Shown: positions 58,587-64,000 of the stretch, piece after piece
How positions within the stretch are numbered: position 1 is the stretch's first letter
How the letters are laid out: each line of letters opens with the position of its first letter
Source of the DNA: Microvirga pudoricolor
GTDB lineage: Bacteria; Pseudomonadota; Alphaproteobacteria; Rhizobiales; Beijerinckiaceae
DNA: 64,000 nucleotides
Assembly: GCF_016892705.1 (NCBI RefSeq)
Contig: NZ_JAFEMB010000001.1
Coordinates: forward strand, 744,001-808,000
Direction: 5' to 3'
Position numbers and translations under genes: made by a program
Notes under the pieces: generated by a model
Told to the model about the DNA's origin: nothing
Database searches by the model: none
The model's input: only the letters and a program-made list of their open reading frames with translations

Positions 58587-59597
58587 TTAGTCCTCATACG
58601 CCTCGCCGGTATCCATTTGAAAACCGCATTTCTGGCAAGTCGCCCAGTAGGTCAAACCACCGTACGCCGACGGCTTAGCAACGAGCCCCGTAGCGAAGTC
58701 GTGTTCGCCGTCTTCTGAACCATGGCATCTGATCCCCGTCGGACTGGTGATCAGGACAGTCGCAGGCCCCGACGAGAAACTCGTACTTTGTATAGCTGTA
58801 TTGGCAACATACTCTTCCTTAGCAATTTTGATACGCTCTTCTGGGATAGACGAGGCAACGGGCGTCAGCCCAACTTGTTTGAGCTTTGTGAAAAAATCTG
58901 CCAAGTTACTGAAGCAAAAAACTTCAATTTCAGGCGCGCGCTCCCGCAGCTCATCATACAGGAATGGCCCTAGAAAAATTTCCTTTTCGGCGCGCTCAAT
59001 ATAATCATTATCGTTAGTCACAATCCACACAGAACGCTTATTGGGAGCCAGATCGAGTAGCTGCTCCCAAGATATTTGGTCACCTAGTGGGTCGCCTTTT
59101 TTGCCTGGCGGATTGCCCAACTCTTTTCTGAGGCGCGCGCGCTGAAGCTGCTCGTCCGTCGCAGTCTGAAGATTGGCTCTTAGTGGCGCTATAGCTTGGG
59201 AGACGTCATCGGTCCCTTGCTCAATTGCGCGGATATTTTTCAGGTGCACTTCCGAAACGCTCTTAAGCAACTCTTTCGTTTGCTTTTCAATTTGCTCCTT
59301 CTTCTGCCTAATCGCCTTAGCTTCCTGATTGTCACCGGTTACTTCGTGGTGAGGAGAGAATATCGGGATATTGGTCTTTCCACGTTCTACCTTGTTCTCT
59401 TTGATGTAGGCTCCAACACGATTGCGCCGGAACTCGTGATCAACCGCGGATGTGAAAAGAATGCTGCTTGCAAGCGGCGAAAGATCGCCGATCAGCTTTC
59501 GATAGTTGTCGTATCGCCTTTGGTAGCAGTCGAGATAAATGTTCGCATCAACGAAGATCAGAGCATCTGAGATAGATGGTGGTGTGTTTTTAGTCAT
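58587..59597 (-). CDS. PIN-domain protein with C-terminal zinc ribbon
   Basis: The 336-residue protein has a PIN-like fold: IFVDANIYLDCY (first Asp), a Glu in SAVDHEFRRNRV, GDPLGDQISWEQLL and WIVTNDNDYI (late Asp cluster), resembling the DUF4935 group of large PIN nucleases. Residues about 300-330 carry a Cys/His set (RCHGSEDGEHD, CQKCGFQMDTG) that looks like a zinc ribbon. PIN domains cut RNA. No antitoxin partner is adjacent, since the next gene on this strand lies 132 nt upstream. It is convergent with the SEC-C gene. Confidence 0.78.
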   Translation of the reverse strand: MTKNTPPSISDALIFVDANIYLDCYQRRYDNYRKLIGDLSPLASSILFTSAVDHEFRRNRVGAYIKENKVERGKTNIPIFSPHHEVTGDNQEAKAIRQKKEQIEKQTKELLKSVSEVHLKNIRAIEQGTDDVSQAIAPLRANLQTATDEQLQRARLRKELGNPPGKKGDPLGDQISWEQLLDLAPNKRSVWIVTNDNDYIERAEKEIFLGPFLYDELRERAPEIEVFCFSNLADFFTKLKQVGLTPVASSIPEERIKIAKEEYVANTAIQSTSFSSGPATVLITSPTGIRCHGSEDGEHDFATGLVAKPSAYGGLTYWATCQKCGFQMDTGEAYED

Positions 59598-59729
59598 GCG
59601 CTGGCGTCCAATGGGTTAAATGGAGGCAACTGAAGATTGGAGATAAGCACTATAGTCGTTAACCTTTTGATACGTCCATCCGCAAGAACCGAGGTTGAGA
59701 TCCGACAGCTGACTGCCATGTTCCGGACT

Positions 59730-60857
59730 TTAGTTGGCGTTGGGCAAGTGAATTTCGATATCTCGCCCAAGGGTAATTCCAGTGACCTCACAGGCTTTCC
59801 GCAAAAGGGTCAACTTATCTCGATTGGCAATGTTTGTGCCGAGCCACCACCCAGGGACAAACTCGGTTGTGAGATCGCTTAGTTCCGGACGGGCTGGATA
59901 CACCTGTTCGGGTGAGCGTGCGATATGGTTCCGCGTCCGGGAAGGTGCTATTTGAGAAAGCCGATCAACGAAGTCTGGCTGCCGCGCAGACAATGCACGC
60001 AGGATTTCAACTAGCGCATCGATAGCGGTTCTTGCCTCTCGTCTCTCCCCAAACACAGTATATATGATATGTCGCTCCGACACTGGAGCGCTGGGCACCG
60101 AAGGTGTCGGTCGCGCGAGGTGTTGGGTTGAGGATACACCAGCTTCTGCAGTCCTTGTTGGACGCTTCACTTCGAGACGCGAGCGCACCTTTGATCCGTT
60201 CGTAAGATTGCTGAGAACGAACTCCTCAACATCTTCAGGCTTTGGGCGAAACCCGCAAATTGCCTCAGTCTTCTCGCTGATCAAATCTAGGAGTAAAGGG
60301 TCGGGTTCAGCACAAAGCGCGGCCCACGCATCAGGAAGACGATCTAGAGCGGTCTTTCTGCTCGAAACGGTACGATAATCAGTTTGGGCATCCTGTAGCG
60401 CCTCGCCAGACTTCACTCGCCGAAAATCGAGGTAGCGGGCCATCAATAGAGCAGCCTCAGATGGATTACGTTCTAGAAGATCAAGCTTTTGAACCCGTCT
60501 TTCATCGTAACTTCCCTGTTGACCGGGAAGGAAGAAACTCCACTCCTGTCCATCAGTTAAAACTGCAAACGGAATACCCTCGTGGAATGCATACTCAAAA
60601 AGCTGCCGGTCCGCACCGGTGGTTTGACCCACTGCTTTGACTTCAATAAAGATATCTCGGCGCGGCGGAGTTGCCGACAATGCGTAGTCTACCCGCCTCG
60701 TGCCTAGGGTGAACTCTCGAAGCACATGGTCTGGGTCGAAGATATCCCAACCCAGCGATTGTAATACTGGAAGGACAATCGTTTCGCGAACTGCGGTCTC
60801 TGACGAGTACTGCCTCCTTTCCAGCCGCCCACGGATCGTTTCAAGAAGATCTTGCAA
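59730..60857 (-). CDS. PD-(D/E)xK nuclease domain protein (HsdR_N-like)
   Basis: Residues about 10-140 resemble the N-terminal nuclease domain of type I restriction HsdR, with Asp57 in RRVDYALS and Glu72/Lys74 in FIEVKAVG plus TDGQEWSFFLPGQ, the layout of the PD-(D/E)xK core. The remaining 235 residues lack helicase motifs and end in an unassigned domain (FVPGWWLGTNIANRDKLTLL). The start is likely TTG 60857 with GGAG 8 nt upstream; GTG 60866 or an earlier TTG at 60998 are possible. It is divergent with the gene at 61079. No methylase or specificity subunit is nearby. Confidence 0.75.
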   Translation of the reverse strand: MQDLLETIRGRLERRQYSSETAVRETIVLPVLQSLGWDIFDPDHVLREFTLGTRRVDYALSATPPRRDIFIEVKAVGQTTGADRQLFEYAFHEGIPFAVLTDGQEWSFFLPGQQGSYDERRVQKLDLLERNPSEAALLMARYLDFRRVKSGEALQDAQTDYRTVSSRKTALDRLPDAWAALCAEPDPLLLDLISEKTEAICGFRPKPEDVEEFVLSNLTNGSKVRSRLEVKRPTRTAEAGVSSTQHLARPTPSVPSAPVSERHIIYTVFGERREARTAIDALVEILRALSARQPDFVDRLSQIAPSRTRNHIARSPEQVYPARPELSDLTTEFVPGWWLGTNIANRDKLTLLRKACEVTGITLGRDIEIHLPNAN

Positions 60858-61078
60858 ATTTCCCACTCCAGACAGCTTGATTTCCGATATTATCCGGAGG
60901 CTACGCTTTATCAACCGTCCATTAACACCTACTCCTAGGGGAAATTTGTAAAACTGTGAGAGTGCTTGGCTCGACCAGAGCCTCTTGCCTGTCGACAAGC
61001 TTAGACGTGAGTAGAACTAGCTGCGCGGCGCTTACGCTGATACGAAGTGTGACTATGTGTGTTCGGCTTTAGGACGCT

Positions 61079-61870
61079 ATGATGCAAAGCACTCTGACGC
61101 CGCTAGATCTGCATAATTTTTTCGCTGAACTGAGACTTTCGATGGCCCCAACATCCTTCGCGGATGGGTTGGCGACCTTCTTCGAAAGCTTGGAAGCAAC
61201 ACTTTACAGTTCATCCTCGTCCCAACCGGTGTTGATATCTGTCGATCACAACAGCTTGGAGCAGTTTTTAGGTGTACTACAGGGTCCGCTTAACACAGCT
61301 AAGATCAATGGTGCATTCCTGGATGTTTGGCGAATAGCTGGGGTTGGACAAGAAGAGCTTAGAAATTCGGCTATCCTAGCTTGGCTTCTAGATCGCTCAG
61401 AAACGCACGGGCAAGGAGACCTATTCTTGAAGTCTCTGCTGAACGTTATCAGTGATCGTTTACCATTAGGCTTCCCGCAACCGAGCGATCTCGATATGGG
61501 GTACAACACTTTTCTTGAGACATACCCGCTTGGCAACTCAGAAAGCCGCATTGACATAGACATAAGCGGACCGAATTTCATCCTGTTTGTCGAGGTCAAA
61601 ATCAACGCCTCTGAGCGTCCTGAGCAAGTGGCTCGATACCGACGTCTAGCAGAGGAGGCTTCGAACGGGCGCAGCTTCGGCGTCCTATTTCTCTGCAGGT
61701 CACTCGCTGGGCTAGAGCTATCCGAGCATGATCGCGTTGTGGCGCTTACGTGGCGCGACGTAAGCGCATGCATTTCCAGTTATCTACGCGACAATCCCGC
61801 AACGGATGGAAATCGAGTTTTGCGTGAGATACTTCGGCAACTTGCCCAGCATTTTTCCAAGTTCAACTAG
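61079..61870 (+). CDS. PD-(D/E)xK nuclease family protein (PDDEXK_4-like)
   Basis: The 263-residue protein has the pattern of the PDDEXK_4 family: Glu93 in EELRNSAILAWLLDRSETHGQGDLFL, Asp159/161 in SRIDIDISG, and Glu172/Lys174 in LFVEVKINASERPEQVARYRRL. It should be a nuclease acting on DNA. It is divergent from the HsdR_N-like gene and starts a two-gene operon with a partner 14 nt downstream. Confidence 0.8.
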   Translation: MMQSTLTPLDLHNFFAELRLSMAPTSFADGLATFFESLEATLYSSSSSQPVLISVDHNSLEQFLGVLQGPLNTAKINGAFLDVWRIAGVGQEELRNSAILAWLLDRSETHGQGDLFLKSLLNVISDRLPLGFPQPSDLDMGYNTFLETYPLGNSESRIDIDISGPNFILFVEVKINASERPEQVARYRRLAEEASNGRSFGVLFLCRSLAGLELSEHDRVVALTWRDVSACISSYLRDNPATDGNRVLREILRQLAQHFSKFN

Positions 61871-61884
61871 GCATAGGAAGTAGG

Positions 61885-62577
61885 ATGTCAAAAGAACAAA
61901 CGGGCGCACTTCTAATCCGCAATCTGCGGTTATTTGAAGATGCATCGAAGCTTCTCCGTCATGACGTTGAGAAGACCGTATTCGATGCCATTGACAAATT
62001 GATTGAGGATTGGGCTTCTAAGGCAAATTGGATCGGGCAGTATGATTTTATTGACGAGCAAACTTGGTTTGCTCCACCGCATTGGGGCCCTCAAGCTACT
62101 TCCATCGCAGTAAGATCCCCAACGAAAGGTGCAGGGAAGAAGCAAGAAGATGACGCACACGCATGGTTCGGCTTTTGGGGTGGTGAGAATGATGATCTCT
62201 CGGACGCGCTAACCGAGGATCATTGGTATCTCACCCGTCTATGTAATGTAGGTTCTGGGGAACTCGGTTTCCGCTGGCACATCACCGATGGTGAGTTTGG
62301 GATTAGGGGAAAGAAAGCCAAATGGAAGTCTTTCATACGTGAGAGAGCAAGTGGCTTCACCGCGAAGGGCTTCAAGTTTGAGGCCGACGCAGGCTCGTTC
62401 TTTCTTCCAGTTAGGATTGACCCGACACGACTTGCTCAGGCGTATGAGAGTGGCAGCGTCGAGGATGGACTAGATCCAGTAAGACAGGCACTTGTAAGGA
62501 TCGCCGAGGTCATTCCCCAGTTTGATAGGTTGCACGCCGAAATTCGACAGGAGTTCCAAGGTCAAAGGCATCCATAA
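61885..62577 (+). CDS. hypothetical partner of the PDDEXK nuclease
   Basis: The 230-residue protein is soluble and acidic, with a tryptophan-rich middle (WIGQYDFIDEQTWFAPPHWG, AHAWFGFWGGENDDLSD, EDHWYLTRLCNVGSG) and an alpha-helical C-terminus. No family was recognised. It starts 14 nt after the nuclease gene, with a GG-rich site before the ATG. It may regulate or guide the nuclease; nothing in the sequence proves this. Confidence 0.75.
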   Translation: MSKEQTGALLIRNLRLFEDASKLLRHDVEKTVFDAIDKLIEDWASKANWIGQYDFIDEQTWFAPPHWGPQATSIAVRSPTKGAGKKQEDDAHAWFGFWGGENDDLSDALTEDHWYLTRLCNVGSGELGFRWHITDGEFGIRGKKAKWKSFIRERASGFTAKGFKFEADAGSFFLPVRIDPTRLAQAYESGSVEDGLDPVRQALVRIAEVIPQFDRLHAEIRQEFQGQRHP

Positions 62578-62734
62578 CTCCCAATTCTCCGGCCTGGAAC
62601 GATCCTTGGGCCTAAATTGTTCACGGCTCCGACACTACAGCTAATCAGCTTCTTGTCAGCATCATGGGCCGAAAACATCGCCCAAGGCCAGCAGGCCTCC
62701 CGTTGTTGTCTCATGATAGAACGGATCGAGTGCA

Positions 62735-63482
62735 TTATTCCGAAGCCCTCTGCGCCATATCTTCGATGGCCTCGGCGAAGGTCGCTGGAAAGTTGACCGG
62801 ACGCCAGCGAGCGACCTCCTTAAGCCGGGGAATGCGCTTGATCGAGACGATAGCGCCTTCCGTCGCCGAGATTATCGCGCGACGGTCGCCGCCCCCGTCT
62901 CGGAGCGCGGCGCGCCACCCCTCCGCCGTCTCGTGTAACGGACTCGCGGGATCGGCGTCGAAGCGCTGGACCCGCCCCCGGATCGTGTCGACGCTCCGTT
63001 TCAGGTCCGCGACCGTCGGACAGGAGACCCCAGAAGATCCGACAGGCCTCCGTCTCGTTGACCCGCTCTGCGTCCTGCAGCGCCCGGATCGCGCCGAAGA
63101 CGTAAGCCGTCGAAAGCTCCGTGTAGGCGTCCGTCGACGGGTTGCCCCGCGCCCGCCCCTTCGACGAGCCCCGCAGGAGCCGCCAAACGGGATGGTTCTT
63201 CCGCTCGATAATCGCGCTGATCAGCGACAGGGCCTCTACGATCCCGGCGTCCACGGACTGAACCTTCCCGTCTGTGCTGTCGGAAGCCAGGACGCGCCCG
63301 AGGCGGCAATGGATCGCTAGGAGCGCGGCGGCCATTCGGCGGGCCTCCGGGGAGGCGGTCTCGTCGTCTTCGTGGCCGTCGATGGCGCGATGGTAAAGCT
63401 CGCGGACCTCGCTGGCGAAGGCCGCGTCCGCCGCCGAGAAATCGTCGCGGGTCGGTCCGGCCTTGGGTATCGAAGCTGTCAT
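62735..63482 (-). pseudogene. frameshifted hypothetical gene in the GC-rich mobile remnant
   Basis: The frame starting MTASIPKAGPTRDDFSAAD (ATG 63482) is well formed to about 63020 (VNETEACRIFWGLLSD), after which it becomes Arg-rich nonsense. The shifted frame continues with VADLKRSVDTIRGRVQRFDA and ends IEDMAQRASE at 62735, with good protein character. Removing one C near 63013-63014 would join both parts into one protein of about 249 residues. It is either a true mutation or a sequencing error. No function is recognised. Confidence 0.65.
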
Positions 63483-63636
63483 GGGATAACCTTTCGTCAT
63501 CGCCCGTTTGAATATCGCTTGATTTCCGAACTAAGCCTAACGATATTACACATCATAAGCTCCGGTTGGGGACTTTCTTAGTGACAAAAGCGCTCTCAAT
63601 TCCGAAGATTGAGAAACATAAAAGGCGCTCAAACCT

Positions 63637-63771
63637 ATGTCCCGTAAGCCTTTGATCCCCGCCGTGGCCTATCTCCGGACCTCTTCCGCCGCGAATGTCG
63701 GCGCGGACAGGGCCGGATATTGCTCCAGATCCTTCGCCAGCGCGTCCCGCTCGGCCTTCACGGCGTTGTAG
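63637..63771 (+). pseudogene. truncated N-terminus of a serine recombinase
   Basis: MSRKPLIPAVAYLRTSSAAN, followed by VGADR, matches the start of resolvase-type serine recombinases, including the catalytic Ser in the YLRTSS context. The similarity ends at about codon 25 and the frame stops after 44 codons. The opposite strand reads through it as the end of another gene, so this is a junction fragment. A short hairpin (TCTCAAT..ATTGAGA, 63594-63614) lies just upstream. Confidence 0.5.
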
Positions 63772-64000
63772 GTCGCCACGGCCTCGTCCGCCTTCTCGGC
63801 CTCGACGGCTTCCGCGTGAGCCGCGTTCAGCGCTTCGATACAGGCCTCCAGGCGCTTCACTTCCTCGCGGGCCTCGTCCCGATCCTTCCGGGCCTTCTCC
63901 ATCTCGCCGCGCGGGGTGCGGGGATTGAGAGCGGTCCCGTCGTTTCGTACCGCCGTCGTCTCCTGGCGGTCGCGCTCGCCCTTCGCGTCGTCGAGAAGGG
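63669..64000 (-). CDS. coiled-coil protein, partial (continues past the window end)
   Basis: The minus-strand frame enters from beyond 64000 and runs to a stop at 63669. It encodes a charged linker (NPRTPRGEMEKARKDRDEAR), a long coiled coil (EEVKRLEACIEALNAAHAEAVEAEKA) and a short tail (PTFAAEEVRR). Its last part is antisense to the recombinase fragment. The family cannot be told from this end; the N-terminal part lies outside. Confidence 0.55.
   Translation of the reverse strand, partial: LLDDAKGERDRQETTAVRNDGTALNPRTPRGEMEKARKDRDEAREEVKRLEACIEALNAAHAEAVEAEKADEAVATYNAVKAERDALAKDLEQYPALSAPTFAAEEVRR

Overview
This window comes from an alphaproteobacterium of the order Hyphomicrobiales (Rhizobiales), most likely Methylobacteriaceae or a close relative such as Microvirga or Bosea. 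That placement is inferred from the high GC of the core, the rpoH, serCA, tol-pal-cpoB-tilS-ftsH-glmM and ruvCAB neighbourhoods, a 6S RNA beside 5-formyltetrahydrofolate cyclo-ligase, general-stress (EcfG-type) promoters, and families of palindromic intergenic repeats.

Core, 1-31.9 kb: heat-shock sigma factor rpoH; purA with a possible attenuator leader and a downstream membrane-anchored protein; an RTX protein; a glutamine amidotransferase back to back with an EamA exporter; serC-serA with an alphaproteobacterial leader motif; a two-gene RND efflux pump; an outer-membrane beta-barrel protein; a second RTX protein; pal-cpoB-tilS-ftsH-glmM on the plus strand; a phospholipase D-type phosphatidyltransferase; an HdeD-like protein; and tolQRAB on the minus strand. 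The usual tol-pal block is therefore split into two halves facing each other.

Core, 32-55.6 kb: ybgC-ruvBAC, yebC, exoD, ymdB, cyclo-ligase and 6S RNA, an MFS transporter, manganese catalase, an HNH nuclease, an exported protein, a lytic transglycosylase, a TRAP-type binding protein, a DUF1328 membrane protein, a histidine kinase - double KaiC ATPase - response regulator cassette, an EamA/RecD-like helicase pair, then a stress cluster (histone-like protein, PRC-barrel protein, SDR oxidoreductase), murein endopeptidase mepA and msrA. Four matches to the EcfG promoter (GGAAC, 16-17 nt, CGTT) sit directly before manganese catalase, the histone-like gene, the PRC-barrel gene and the SDR gene, which suggests one general-stress regulon.

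Accessory region, 55.6-64 kb: after tRNA-Ser(GGA) and tRNA-Thr(GGT) the base composition drops and the genes become poorly known and nuclease-rich: a two-gene unit whose second product carries a HEPN-type R-x4-H motif, a SEC-C zinc protein, a PIN-domain protein with a C-terminal zinc ribbon, a PD-(D/E)xK HsdR_N-like nuclease divergent from a PDDEXK nuclease-partner pair, then a GC-rich remnant with a frameshifted gene and a truncated serine recombinase start. This looks like a tRNA-associated defence or mobile island and is the best place to look for an undescribed system. No CRISPR array, rRNA, intact transposase or complete recombinase was seen.
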